From assembly GCF_033958435.1 (NCBI RefSeq), contig NC_134137.1, positions 250,650,501 to 250,714,500 on the forward strand: DNA of 64,000 nucleotides. The letters run 5' to 3'. Below, piece by piece: positions 32,483-44,077 of this stretch. The notes beneath the pieces are model-generated. The model worked only from the letters and a program-made list of their open reading frames with translations. It was not told where the DNA came from and searched no databases. The translations under genes were made by a program, and so were the position numbers. The first letter of the stretch is position 1, and each line of letters starts with the position of its first letter. This DNA is from Carettochelys insculpta (Eukaryota > Chordata > Testudines > Carettochelyidae).

Positions 32483-32899
32483 GTTTGTCTACACTAGCAC
32501 CTGCCTTCGAAGGAAGGATGGTAATTAGGGTGTTGGGAGTTTACTAAGGAAGAGCTGCCATGCATAGGCAGCACTTCATTAAGCAAATTCCCCCCCGCGG
32601 CAACTCCAAAGTACCAGCACGCATCTAGCCGCAGTGCACCCTCATCTAGCCATGGCGCACCAAAATTTTGAGGAGAAAGGGGACTTTGAAGCTGCCCCAG
32701 CACTTCGAAGTACCAGTGGGTGAGCCACAGCTAGACATGTGCCGGTACTTTGAAGTTTAAAACTTCGGTGTTGCCACGGTGGGGGGGAGGACTTGGCTTA
32801 ATAAAGTGTTGCCTGTGCATGGCAGCACTTTATTAGTAAACTCTCAACACCCTAATTACCATCCTTCCTTCGAAGGAAGGTGGTAGTACAGACACAGCC
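32481..32899. mobile_element. MITE, CCTTCGAAGG family, beside a CA microsatellite (419 bp)
   Basis: Ends GGGTTTGTCTACACTAGCAC and the complement of GTACAGACACAGCC. Sub-terminal CCTTCGAAGGAAGG occurs at both sides. The flanks ACA and ATA agree at two of three positions. The interior has CTTCGAAGTACC palindromes. Non-coding; ORFs inside are artefacts. Confidence 0.8.
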
Positions 32900-33179
32900 A
32901 TAGAGTATTACGAGGAAGCATGCACTGATATGTCAGTCATACCTGCTCCATGGACAAAAAGAACTTCTGTTGGCTTGAGACACTTGGAGACAGTAAATTC
33001 CACATCAGCTCATATATATTATTTTCAAGCCATAAACTAAACTGCATGCCTCAGACATTTTTCTACTTTGCAGCTTTACTTTAAGAAAACCAATACAGTG
33101 CATAAATACAAATGGTTCCTTAACTAGCATTTTAAGGTGCTTTTGCTTTTAAGCAAATATATTAATAAATTTGCACATA
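32900..33179. other. unassigned unique DNA
   Basis: AT-rich spacer; nothing recognised. Confidence 0.35.
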
Positions 33180-33268
33180 ACTAGCAGTCCTGTGTCACCT
33201 TAAAGACTAACAAATGTATTAGGTCATGAGCTTTCCTGGGTAAGGCCCACTACTTCAGATTACTTTCA
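33180..33268 (-). mobile_element. Penelope-like element 3' fragment
   Basis: The plus strand reads AGTCCTGTGTCACCTTAAAG, then ACTAACAAATGTATTAGG, then CATGAGCTTTCCTGGG and GCCCACTACTTCAGA. This is the complement of the PLE end at 17.2 kb. Short and diverged. Confidence 0.65.
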
Positions 33269-35379
33269 ACCAATGACCCCAGAGTAATGTAGAGACATGA
33301 ATGGAAAGCTCAACACCATCTCAGGTACAGATGGATGGACCACATGGGTACTATATAAAAGCCCCCATTACCACTGAAGGCAGAGGTACAAACAGCACCA
33401 CTGCTCTTTCAGATTATTGGGGACACCACCAATGGATGAATGGAGCCCAAAAATAGTTTAAGAGAGATTAACAAATTTGTTGCAAACAGCATTTGCTATG
33501 TTCCCAATGTCTTTTATGACCCCATTCAGAGTTTTTCTGGTCTCCAGCATACTTTGTATAGCCGGAGGACGATCTCTTTATCGGCTGACTAGTTAAATAA
33601 ACAGGGTCAGCTTCAAAAGGGATTTTTTTTCGTTTTGAGCAAAGGATGGGAGAAGGGAAGAAGTGGATGTACAGGTTCTTGTGTAGCTGAAGAAACTACA
33701 TTACACAAAATTGTTTTGCCATTCAACAGTAGGTACTTAAGAACAACTCCGCAAATGAGATAATCGTTTCTGTTCCATGGTGGGGGAGGAAACTGTTGTG
33801 CTGTCTTTCATTAACTACATTGCTTTTTTATGGCTAAGTAGTTTCTTAAAATTCAAGTCCTACCTGTTTTGTTTTTTTTTAAATTTTTTTTTTTTTTTTT
33901 TTACTGCTAAACAAAATTTAATTGCTGAAAATACTGACCCACTCTCCTACCCGTTCCCTGACAAAACGAGAAGGCCAGCAACAGATCAATGTGTAATGAC
34001 ATTTTCTGAAAATACACACTGTGGGTTAATGCAACATAACGATTAAAAATTACTGGTTCAATTTTAGACAAAGTAGTAAGCACTTTATTTATTAATTCTC
34101 CACATTTTTCTAAAGTAATACAAATCAGACCACCACGTTAGCAGTCTGTGCATTAGTCATAAAATACAATCAACTTAAAAGAAATCTTTAACTATCTTCA
34201 TAGAAATCAAAAGGCAGTTGATTTAATTTCTCTCAACAGTCCAGACCATATTTTATTTTAACCAAAAGGTGTTACTACAGATGGTGCAGAACACAGTAAA
34301 GCACAAACCACCCTTCATAACCCATAAAAGAGCATGCTTTGTCATAGATGTGATCAGTTTCTGGTGATTTTTTTTTAAAATGTTGTTAAGCTTTTAGATC
34401 TCTGCAAGGTTCTAAACACAAAAGGTGACGTGTTATTGTACAGAGCACACCAAAACATGTACCCCTCTATCTCCTTCATATTTACAACACTGATCAAATC
34501 CAACGATAATATTGACCTGCTATGCAACGTATGGCTCTATTGGTCCCATTAAAAGGGCATTTGATTGCAAAGCTAAACGAGTTACTTATACAACAGTAGA
34601 GGACTTTAAAAATGTATTCAATATCAAGGAAAAAAAAATCACATACCAATATCCACAGACCTTTATAACAATCTTCACTGCTGCATAAGCCAAGCACCAA
34701 AATCCATCTTCTTCTCATCCCCTAAAGTTCCAAGCCTTGTTACTGTGCATGATTCATTCAAGCTTTCCCCACACTCTTCCTACCAATCTGAGCTACTTCC
34801 TGCAGGCAAAAGAGATTTACTTATAATCTTTTTTTCCCCCCAGGGGGAGGGAGGAGGAGGCAGGGCAGGGAAAAGGAATAAGACAGATTAAATAAACAAA
34901 TCTTCACTGTCTCACTGGAAAAAAACAAAACAAAACAGAAACAAAAACAGTTCACCTTGTGGAAAAGAAAAAAAAATCCTAATTTCCATTCAAGGAAAGA
35001 AAGAAAAAAAAATTAAAGCAGCCAGAGGTTCCTTCGCTCAGCAAAAGTGGCCTCTAACCTCTCTTCTCCAGGACACAGAAAAATCTCTTACTTTTAAAAG
35101 ACTTGTATGCGGTTGCTATATGCCAGGAGGCAGGGAAAGGAGGAGGAATAGGAGAGGAGAGGAAACTTACGAGGGAAGAAGAAAACCTGGTAAGAGGAAA
35201 GTCCAGGTGGGAGGAAAATGCAACGGGGAACAAAATCCTGAAGCGGAAGATAGTGCTGCACAGAGGAGGGGAAAGTTGGGGATCACCAGGCAGAGAGGTG
35301 GGGACGAAAAATGCGAAGGGGGAAGGAGAGCGGGACCCCAAGAGGAAGCCGGGGAGAGCGAGTAAATGGAAAAGGAAAG
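33269..35379. other. AT-rich flank of the CpG island
   Basis: Unique AT-rich DNA with a poly-T tract (33862-33902), changing to purine-rich sequence (GGAGGAGG, GAAAGAAAG) from 34.85 kb as it approaches the CpG island. No exon recognised. A 175-codon minus-strand frame at 35054-35581 is a leucine/serine/proline-rich product of the purine-rich plus strand. Confidence 0.45.
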
Positions 35380-35806
35380 AGGAGCAAAGGCGAAGGGGAC
35401 TGGCCAGAGGCAGGAGAGCGGAAGGCAACAGCGACCGGAGGCGGCCGGGAGAGGAAAGTGGCCCAAGAGGCGGTTGCTGGAGGGGGAAGTGAAGCGAGCC
35501 GAGCCCGGGCGGGCCGGGCAACCGGGAGCAGCAGCCGAGCCGCGGCACGCCCGCCCGGAGCGCTCCCAAGTTAGCGCTCACAGCTCGGCCCCGGCAGAGC
35601 CCCGAGGCGGGAACCCGCGGGCGGCGCTTCCCACCTCCCCGCTGCGCCTCAGCCGCCGGCGGACCTGGGGTGGGGGGAGCCTGAGCGCCGCCGGCAGGGG
35701 GCTGAGCGCGGGGCGGCTGGGCCGGGTCGCCCAGCCCCGCCCCTTTGTGTTTGTGGGCGGGGGGGGGGGGGAGGAGGAGGGAGGCAGGGAGCCCCGCGCG
35801 CTCCGC

Positions 35807-35890
35807 TTACTGCGGCGGCGGCTGCTGCCCGCACTGCTCCCAGCCGGCCGGCCGAGCCCGTGTAACGGAGCCAAGCCGCCAGCGCGGCAT
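35807..35890 (-). other. short GC-rich ORF with an overlapping splice donor
   Basis: On the minus strand an ATG at 35890 opens a 27-codon arginine/proline/glutamine-rich frame that ends at TAA (35809-35807). The stop overlaps a plausible donor, CA|GTAAGC at 35811/35810, so splicing there would remove the stop and extend the frame. It could be an upstream ORF, the first coding exon of a gene running leftward, or chance in GC-rich DNA. I do not recognise the peptide. Confidence 0.25.
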
Positions 35891-35966
35891 TGTGGGAGCT
35901 CTTAAAGCAGCCGCCGCCGGGCCCCGGGCTGCCCTCCGAGCGCCGCGCGCGCGCGCGCGAGAGAGT

Positions 35967-35998
35967 GTCCGTCCGTCCGTCCGTCCGTCCGTCCGTCA
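35967..35998. repeat. (GTCC)n microsatellite in the CpG island
   Basis: About seven to eight GTCC units immediately upstream of an ATG (35998) on the plus strand, placed where a 5' UTR might be. Confidence 0.9.
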
Positions 35999-36250
35999 TG
36001 ACCGGCTGTCAGACCCTGCCCGAGGAGCGCCCTGCAGGGAGACCCTCCCGCGCCCCTGCCACCACGCGGGGCTGTCCTCTCTTCCCTCCCGAGCCCGCCG
36101 CCTGCTCAGCCGCGGCAGAAGGGGGCGAGCGCCCGACGGAGAGGAGTGGGGCAGGAAGAGCCCCGGCGGGAGAGGCGCCCGCTGCAGGCTCTTCGGTGTG
36201 CCTGGGCGGCTAGGGCTTGTCTTCCAGTCGCCCTCCTTGGGAATAGCCCT

Positions 36251-36790
36251 TGCCCCAAAGGCCGCGAATTTTAGATCAAGAGCCTGGCTTCGATGGCTGG
36301 AGCCCTCCTAAAGTTCAGGGAGGTCCAGTCCCAGGCTTCAGTTCATGCCCATGCAAAAGGAAGGGGCCAGGACTGATGCGGGGGTTGATTGTTGGTGGTC
36401 CTTGGGATGTAAGATAGTCTTCCACTACAGATGGGGTAATATCCCATGGGGGCAGGGAAGAAGGGGCACCTTAGACTAAATTGGAAAATGACACTTTTTT
36501 GTGTGTCTGCAGTAATGTCAACAAATAGAAAATCAAAATCTCTGTTAGACATTTATGGGGTTCAAAAGCCAAAAGAGTTGCAGGTTTTCGTGGTTGCTGG
36601 GGGTTTGAAAATGGAAAACAAAACCTGAACATTTTGAAGAATTTTTTTTTAAAAAAGTGTTTCAAAAATAAACAAAAAGAGCATTTTGTGCAAAAAAGGT
36701 TTAATGGCAGTTTTTCACCAGCTTTAGTGTTTGTATGTTCATGTACACCCCCAAGACCAACTCATTCTAGGCAGAAGAAACATTTCTAAA
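36251..36790. other. unassigned DNA downstream of the CpG island
   Basis: Composition falls back to AT-rich. No exon recognised. Confidence 0.4.
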
Positions 36791-37117
36791 AAGATTTGAA
36801 CCTCTCAGTCTGGCACCCTTGGGAGCTGACCAGTGCCAAATGAGAGAATTTGCTGGACCGCAGGAGGTATATATTGTCTAGCAGCATTACCAACACTTCC
36901 TCTGCTTACTGGGCTCTTAGAAGACATTTAGGGGTAAATTACAGCTAAATAACAGCACAGAACACTGAGAGCCAGGGCTGGTGGCTGTAAACAAACTTTA
37001 TGGGATCTTGGAAAAATTGGCCACACCCATAATAAGTGAGCATCCAGCTCGCTAAAATCATGCTGGACCACAGATAATGCCAGATCAGAGAATGTTGGAC
37101 TAGAGAAGTTTAACCTG
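36791..37117. mobile_element. pogo/Tc1-mariner-like MITE (about 327 bp)
   Basis: The left part AAGATTTGAACCTCTCAGTC and the complement of the right end (CAGGTTAAACTTCTCTAGTC) form the inverted repeat, and TA follows the right end. The interior (TTGTCTAGCAGCATTACCAA, CACTTCC, AACAGCACAGAACACTGAGA) is shared with the split copy at 27.2 kb. Non-coding. Confidence 0.75.
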
Positions 37118-38779
37118 TACTATAGAACAAAAAGCTTAATCCAAGAACGGATTGCAGAACATCAAAATTATAACCCATCTAGATGCTAATATAAAATGTA
37201 GTGCTCCAAAAGAGGTCTAGAGATAAAACCATAAAAGAAATTGAAGCACCCAGTAACTGAAGATGAGAGAATTTGATTCCTTAGCACAAAAACCTGGACT
37301 TAGTTGGCAGAGCCTGTTCCCCAGATTGCCTGTCTATAACTACCTAACAGGATTAGTCTTCTGGCTCATAGATGTTGGGTGAATTTCTCAAGCCCCTTCA
37401 AAGCAGAATTCAGTTCTGACCATGTTCCCAGCTGGGTTTTTGTTCTAAATATTTCTGCAAATTCAGGTTTGTTCATATATATTTTTTTTTTTTAGTTTTT
37501 TTTATTTTACAGGAAGCAAGCCCTGGCCTAGTATCTGACATGCATTTCATCACAAAAATGAAATTTGCTTTGGGTAGTGATTGAATGAGTTTACAAAGAT
37601 TAGGTTATCCAATTAGGGAGAAGAACCAATGCTATGTGATATAGATGACTAGTCACACACCTTCCTCACAAGTAATTGCACATATAGACTGTCCCAACGG
37701 AATTCTTGCAGGAAAAGAAATACTGTCAGCAAAGATATTGCAATCAGTTCACTGGATGAAATTTGTTTGCACAAAGCATTTCTACAACTCTGAAGAGTGA
37801 ATAAATTAATTAATATAACCCACAGTTTGATTGCTGACAACTCAAAAACAGGGGAAAAATGCTTAAATTTTGCCAAAAAAACTTTTCTTGCAAGTTACTT
37901 AGCCAGCTATTCTTCTAAAGATTGCCAAAGTAAAGCATTCAGAATACCACTCCTCCCTTCCTTCCTACAGCACGCAGGCAGAACAGGAGCTGGCTGAAGA
38001 TAGAAGACCATTTCTCAGAATCCAGGGATTACAGGATTTCATATATGAAAAGGAAAGATGTTTTGGGAAAACAGTTGTTAGATGAAGAAATCGTCTTTAA
38101 AATTTCATTACTTAACAAAAAGTCAGATGATGAGTCATTACATTTCTATTGTTTACCACTCCAAAAGGTCAACAGAACTGGAGCCTGGAACATTTTAAAC
38201 AATTAGATTTCATATTCAAAAGTAGTTTTCTGTCTTTTTTCACAGTTAAATAATGCCCTTCTTGGATTTATAATTCTACTTCTTTAGGAAGAAGTTTACT
38301 TTAAAAAAAAACCTGTAACATAAGAAAGTCATGTCTACACTTGAGAAATTTCAAACTATTTTGATACAGATACTCAGGATATATGTAATATATACAATGT
38401 TTATCATCAATATTGACTTTTGTTTCATCTGCTTATTTTAGGAGAGTTGTTTGCTAGTAGAAAGACAGTGTAAATATTTTGACTATATTCTTACTCTTCT
38501 ACCATCTCCCTCCTATAATTTAATTGTAGAGGGGGAGGAAAGTAGTGTAAATTCCTGCTAAATCAAAATGGTATGCACGGAATTTTCAGAATAATGTATG
38601 CATAGTCTGATAAGCCAATAATGTTCAGTTGAGGAATCTAATCTGTTTTTCAGCAATTATTTTTCAGAGTAGAAAGGGAAATGTTTTGGAAGATGTGATG
38701 GCTCAGTACAATATATGCAGTTCAAATTAATCTGTTGAATTTGCCTTCAATCCATCTTTCCCTGTATTTTTGGATTGGA
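37118..38779. other. unassigned unique DNA
   Basis: AT-rich, no gene or repeat recognised. A T-rich run lies at about 37480-37510. Confidence 0.4.
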
Positions 38780-38937
38780 AGAATGCAGACATTGATTCAG
38801 CAAAGCACTTATGTACATGTGCTTCTTTAAGCATATACTTAAGTCTGTCTGAAGTCAATGGACCAGAAGAACATGCACAAAATTTATTCATGCTTAAGTG
38901 CTTTGCTGAATTACGATCCAAATTCAGTATACTTTTT
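38780..38937. repeat. ancient foldback repeat (TTCAGCAAAGCACTTA hairpin)
   Basis: TTGATTCAGCAAAGCACTTA at the left is mirrored by TAAGTGCTTTGCTGAATTAC at the right, around a GAAGTCAATGGACCAG centre. This is a widespread sauropsid/amniote palindromic repeat. Confidence 0.7.
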
Positions 38938-39228
38938 GGAGGGAAAATGTTTGTTCTTTCTATGGATGGCAAAAAGGGAGTGATGTCTGAAAAAAACAGT
39001 TTCTTGCTTATTTTTGAGAACAAAAGATGAATTTCTTTGACAAAAGCTAGGGGACATTTAGCTCTGAAATGACTAAGACTTTTTTTCCTTTCAGTAGGGA
39101 TATATATTCAATGAAAACAGAAGGAAAATCAAGGACACTAAATACACCAACAACTGCAACTTAAAAATTGACAAAAATGTATAGCTTAATCAAATTATGC
39201 TCTTATCAGATATGGACAATTTTTATTA
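38938..39228. other. unassigned unique DNA
   Basis: AT-rich; nothing recognised. Confidence 0.35.
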
Positions 39229-39266
39229 GGATAGATAGATAGACAGATAGATAGACAGATAGATAA
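39229..39266. repeat. (GATA)n/(GACA)n microsatellite
   Basis: Repeated GATA units with interspersed GACA units. Confidence 0.9.
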
Positions 39267-39837
39267 AAAGTAGTACAGACAATGTATGCTTGTTTATTCC
39301 ATGGATTGTGGTATGTCTCCCAATCATGGAAATAACCAAGCATGTATATATGCAATGGGATTTGGAGTTAGCACTTAACAGGACTCTCCATATGCATAAA
39401 GTTACACAGATACAGAGTTATTTTAGAATCTGTCTGTCAGTCTGTTGGTGCTATGTTTGTTCAATAACTCTTTTTAAATGGTGAGAAACATGAACACAAA
39501 ATTTGTGTTCAGTTTCCTCTTACCCTACCTTAAACCAAGGTTGGGGGTTGGTTGTGCCAGGAAAGTGGGAAATGCCTCAAATCCCAGGATTTTCCAGGAC
39601 ATGGAGAGAGAGAGGGAAGGAGGAGGCAGGCAAAAAGGAGGTGCACACAGGAGGGGCATGATACTTAGAGTGGCTGCTGGGGGCAATTGTACCACTGAAA
39701 GAGAGGCCAGCAGGCCTGGGGCCCCACCACACTGCGTGCCACAAAAACCAGGTAAGTAGCTCCCCTGCCTAAACCCAGAGCCTGCTCCCCTCTCAAGTGG
39801 AGAGCCTACAGGTTGCAGAGGGGGCTGCTGTAGTGGG
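39267..39837. other. unassigned DNA
   Basis: AT-rich at first, then purine- and GC-rich from 39.6 kb leading into the VNTR-like region. No exon recognised. Confidence 0.4.
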
Positions 39838-40640
39838 GGCAGCCTCTGGAGCCTGGCCTTCCCTGGACAACATGCAGGCTGCGAAGGAGTAGTTGGGGGG
39901 ACAGCTGGAAAGGGGGCAGCCCCGTGCAGTCTGGCACCACCTAGACAGTCTGCAGACCACAGGGGTCAGTTGGATGGGGAGACCCCCTGGAGCCTTCCCT
40001 GCCCCGCCGCCCAGACAGCCTGCAGGCTGGAGCAGCAGGAGGAATCTGCTGGAGGCTCAGGGCAGCTCCAAGAACCCTCTCTACACACACACAGCTGAAT
40101 GGTGGACGCTAGGGGCAGCCCCCAGAGCCTTGATCCCACTTCAACAGCCTACAAGCCATGGAGGAGAGGATGTGCAGGAAGAAGGGACAGCCCCCAGATC
40201 CAGTTTCCCCCCAGTGTCCTGTGAGCCTCAGGGTGCACTGGAGGTGGGGAGACAGCTCCCAGAGCCTGGCCAGCCCCTGGAACATCCCTCCAAACAGGCT
40301 GCAGCATGGAGAGGGCCACGGAAGGCTGGAGATATCTCCCAAAGCATCCCCTTCTGTACCAGTGCAGGGCTGAAGGAGGCAGCCATTGGAGGCTGGGGTA
40401 AGCCCACAAAATGCTGCCCTGCCCCCAACAGGCTGCAGGATGGGGCAGCCACTGCCCCAAGCAAACACCCTCTGGAGAACCTGCAGGCCTGGGGGGTAGC
40501 AGCAGGCTGGTGGCTGCCCCCAAAGTATTGCTCCCAAGCAAGTTGCAGGCGGGGGGGGGGGGGGGGGGCAGCTGGTGGCCAGAACCAGCCTGCAGACCCC
40601 CTGTCCCCACCCAACAAGCATGCATTGCCCGCTGTATCCC
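39838..40640. repeat. degenerate VNTR, unit about 65-80 bp
   Basis: A recurring block of the form GCAGCCCCCAGAGCCTGG followed by CAGGCTGCAGG-like sequence appears near 39842, 39918, 39990, 40117, 40187, 40252, 40333, 40401 and 40513. Spacing is mostly 65-81 bp. A poly-G run lies at 40551-40568. GC-rich but CpG-poor. Frames of 271 (plus) and 241 (minus) codons span it, both proline/glycine/glutamine-rich. Confidence 0.7.
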
Positions 40641-41029
40641 TCCCTCCCACCCAGGAGGTGTTGCTGGCTGGGGAGTGCTGCCCTGGCCCTCTGGGAAGAG
40701 TTGCCTAAACAGCAGCATTACCCTCTCCACCACAGGTGGCCCCAGTAAAGTCCCCCCACTTCCCAGTCCTCTGTCCTGAGACCCCCCCGCCCTAAATTCT
40801 GCACCCCCCACTCTGACTTCTGCACCCCAGACCCTTCCTTGAGGCCCCCCAACCTGCTGCCCCAAGCCCCCCACCCTCTTCTACTCCTCACCCTTGAACC
40901 CTCACTCCAGCCTTCATTTTACTTCATTTTTGGAAAATACTATTGTTGGGAAAAAGCATGTGGATTTTTCATTTATTTTCAAAAAATTACTTCAGTTATG
41001 GTGCCAAGCAATGCCAAGGACATCTGCTA
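40641..41029. other. C-rich CpG-poor DNA
   Basis: CCCC-rich sequence to about 40920, of the same character as the interiors of the hAT-like elements, then AT-rich. It may be part of one larger unrecognised element that includes the VNTR. Confidence 0.4.
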
Positions 41030-42675
41030 GTAGAACTGTGGAAGTGGAGGACTAGATGGGACCTTGATAGGTCATCTAGTTCACTTCCCTACACTGAGAC
41101 AGGGCTAAGTATTATCTAGACCATTTCAGAAAGATGTTTGTCTAACCTGTTCTTTAAAAATCTCCAACGATAAAGATTCCACCATGTCCCTTGCTAATTT
41201 ATTCCAATGTTTAAGCACCTTAACATGAAGTCTTTCCTGATGTCTAACCTAAATCTAAGCTAAATTATTAAGCACATAATTTCTTTCCTATCTTTAGTGG
41301 TTATGGACAACAACTTATCATGCTCCTCATCAGTAAAAATACCTTCTGCGTACTTGAAGAGTAATACCATGTCCTCATGCCTCAAATCTTCTCTTCTTCA
41401 TGCTAAATACACCCAGTGTTTTCAATCTTTCCTCAGAGGCCATGTTTTTTACACCTTTAATCATTTATGTTGCTCTGCTAAGGACTTTCTCCAACTGGGC
41501 CACGTCTTTCCCAAAGTGTGATGCCCAGAACTGGACACAGTTCTCCAGCTGACTCTGGCCATGTGCTTCCTCCATGACCATCCTGGGGAAGAAATGGGAC
41601 AAGGCTCTTCCAATCCTGCTTTTGCTCCGTCCTGCCCCACCCCTGCTCTGTTGAGGAGGCCCCTGGGAAGGGTGCTCCCTCCTACAAACGGCCATGACTA
41701 GAGAATAGCCTGTGAGCTGAGGCCACCTTGCTGCACTTCCCCTGTCACTGATGGTGAGTGTGGAGTAGGGAAGCAGACTCCTGGTGCTGGCACTGGCCCT
41801 CTGGCCACAGATCCCCCCACTGGCTGCTGGCTGGACCCTCCCACACTGTGGGGACTGATGGCTCCTCTTGTCCCCACACACACCACCCCAGACACCTGAC
41901 ATTATTCAAGTCATGTATGAAGGTATTGTATAGAATAAAAGCCCACTTGGAATGATCTTTCACCTTTATTGTGAACCGTAGATAATTGCTCTCTGAGTAT
42001 GACTGTCCTACCAATATTGCACTCACCTTATAACAAAGTCATCTATGCTACATGTCCCTCCTTTATATTTGCCCTTTTTCAGTGTTCTGGGATCTCACTC
42101 ATCCTTTCCATGAATTTTCTCTAAATTAATCTCTCAGAGATTTCTTCTGCCAATTCCCTAAATATTCTAGGATGTATTGCATCTAGCCCTACAGACTTAT
42201 AGACATCTAACTTGTTAAAGAGCTCTTAGCTTGTTCTTTTTGCTATTTTAGCCACAGATTTTACCCCATTTACACTGAGGATCACTATGTTAGTGCCATG
42301 GTCTAATCACTACTAACCTTTTTGGTGAAAACAGAAATAAAAAAGTCATTTAACATTTTGGCCATTACTGCGTTTTCTGCTCCTGTCTTTCCCTCCCCTT
42401 TGAGTAATGTGCCTAGATTGTCTTTGGTCTCCCTCTTGCTTCTAATATATTTGTAAAATATTTTGTTACCCTTTATGTCTTCAGCTAGTTTTATCCCATT
42501 TGTTCCTTTCTAATTTTGTTCCTACATGGTTTTGTTGTTGGTTTTTTAATTGTCTTCTGTTGTTTCCACTTTTTGTACAACTCTTTTTTGAGTTTCAGGT
42601 TACTGAAGGTCTCATGGTTTAGCCAGAGCGGTCTTTTACCATACTTCCAATCTTTCCTATGAATTGGGATGATTA
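41030..42675 (-). mobile_element. CR1 LINE relic with an inserted GC-rich block
   Basis: The plus strand starts with a decayed CR1 3' end (GGACTAGATGGGACCTTGAT). It continues with the complement of ORF2: the QLENCVQFWASHFGKDVAQLEKVLSRAT segment near 41465-41545. Beyond about 41935 is the linker between endonuclease and RT, whose complement reads as a KRPLWLNHETFSNLKLKK-type block near 42590-42650. A GC-rich 41570-41900 segment does not fit CR1 and is probably a separate insertion. Heavily mutated; an older CR1 than the 55.8-kb copy. Confidence 0.75.
41570..41900. other. GC-rich insertion within the CR1 relic
   Basis: GC-rich, CpG-poor sequence that interrupts otherwise collinear CR1-like sequence. 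It has a 145-codon minus-strand frame of which only the end is CR1. Possible MITE or hAT interior; no ends identified. Confidence 0.4.
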
Positions 42676-43486
42676 AGTGTTTTCAACAGTGGGGCCCATA
42701 TTAGCTGTTAACATGTGAAACAGAGTGGAAAAAATGGCTGCTAATTATCTGACAAAACATGATCCTTACAGGATTATAATTCTCTATAATTCCATGAACT
42801 GCTGCTGATTAGTCAACAAAATCACATTCTTTGAAAAATGTGCAGGGTTCATCATTAATTAACTCACCAAATTATCTCCTCTTCACTCTCACTAGAAAAA
42901 TGTTGGAAGACATTTCTATTCTGACTATATATACTTCATTTACATTCCTATACTGCATTCCAGGGGCTCTAGTTCTTTCATCACAGCAGATAATAGTTCT
43001 GATGAGTAGCAACAGTTTCATGGATTATATGTAAGAAAAACTCCTACGACTGATCTCTGCAGATGTAGACCATATAAGAAAGGGCATTTCTTTCAGATAC
43101 TATTGGAATTAGAGCTAGGTGAATACCCAAAAAACAAACATGAAGTTTTTTTGCTGTAATTTGAATACATTTTATGTACATTGAAATACTCTTTTGTGAA
43201 TTTGCTTCATCCATGCTTATGCACCCCCTGGGATCACTTTCCAGGAAAAGTTCAGAGGATGTATTTCAACAATATATGTGCCAAGGAGAGGAAACGTAGA
43301 CTTCTGTGCTTGGGTATTCCTGCTGGAATTGGTGTTTCATATCCTCAAGCCCAGCTGCCTTCCTTTTTGCCACGCTGGCAGCCTAAAGGCATATAGAGAG
43401 TTGTCCTAATATGTATCGCAGTCAGGAATTCAACTCGCCTATTAGACACTAGAATGCTGGCATAGCTGGTTATACACCAGATAGGA
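42676..43486. other. unassigned unique DNA
   Basis: AT-rich; nothing recognised. Confidence 0.4.
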
Positions 43487-43696
43487 AGAATGGGCTTTTG
43501 AAAATGGGGGCGTCCTTTCGGAAGCTCCCTGTCTCCATGGGTGGCGTGCGATTCAAAAAACTGCACTTTCGAATCGCCGTGGCTGCCATTATGCTAATGA
43601 GGCACTGCAAATTCATGGCAATGCCTCATTAGCATCTTTGAAACCCGCCCATTAACATGCCCCTTCTGAAAGGAAGGGGCTCATGTAGACACAGGG
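43487..43696. mobile_element. partial foldback MITE
   Basis: Contains CACTTTCGAATCGCCGTGG, ATGCTAATGAGGCACTGC and its mirror GCAATGCCTCATTAGCAT. The right end is CTCATGTAGACACAGGG, the shared terminal theme. The left terminus is missing or too decayed. It directly abuts the next element. Confidence 0.65.
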
Positions 43697-43699
43697 TAT

Positions 43700-44077
43700 A
43701 GCTACATCTACAATAGAGAGTTTTGTCAACAAAACCCTGGTTTTGTCGACAAAACTTGTGGAGCATCCACACTAAAAATGTATTCTGTCAACAGAACTTG
43801 GCACTTTTGTCAACAGCCTTCTGCTTCTCCCAGCATGAGGCATAATGCCTTTCTTGACAGACTGTCTACAAAAAGCTGTGTGGATGCTCCGGCGTGGAGT
43901 GGGGGTGGAGGGACTCTGTTGAGAGACAGTGCTTCTGGGTCAATGGGCAGCCCTATCCACTATGCTTCTGGTTGGCTGTTCTGTCAAGAGAGTGGTCAGG
44001 CAGTCCAGCTGCTTTGCATCAACAGAGCAAATCAACAGTACCTTCTGTTGACAGATCACTGTAGTGTAGAGGTAGCC
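43700..44077. mobile_element. MITE, TTTTGTCGACAAAA family (378 bp)
   Basis: Ends AGCTACATCTACAATAGAGA and the complement of CACTGTAGTGTAGAGGTAGCC-like sequence. Flanks TAT and CAT agree at two of three positions. The GGTTTTGTCGACAAAACTTG palindrome near 43738-43758 links it to the 21.17-kb copy. Non-coding. Confidence 0.75.

Larger units (their letters stand above)
35380..36250. promoter_or_regulatory. CpG island, probable host gene promoter
   Basis: A dense CpG cluster, very unlike the CpG-poor surroundings, strongest at 35480-36120. It contains GC boxes on both strands (CCCCGCCCC near 35734, GGGCGGGG near 35755), a CG dinucleotide run (35945-35959) and a GTCC tetranucleotide run (35967-35998). 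No TATA box is evident, as is usual for CpG-island promoters. Direction cannot be fixed from sequence alone. A minus-strand start codon followed by a splice donor (35890 to 35810) and a plus-strand 71-codon frame from 35998 are both possible but unproven. This is the only strong sign of a host gene in the window. Confidence 0.75.

Noticed and set aside
35054..35905. 175- and 179-codon frames at the CpG island as coding exons
   Set aside because: Low-complexity peptides forced by purine-rich or CG-rich sequence, with no domain. A host exon is possible here but these frames are not evidence for it.
39893..40708. 271-codon plus-strand open frame as a gene
   Set aside because: It is built from the degenerate 65-81 bp tandem repeat, is proline/glycine/glutamine-rich, has an equally long frame on the other strand, and shows no domain.
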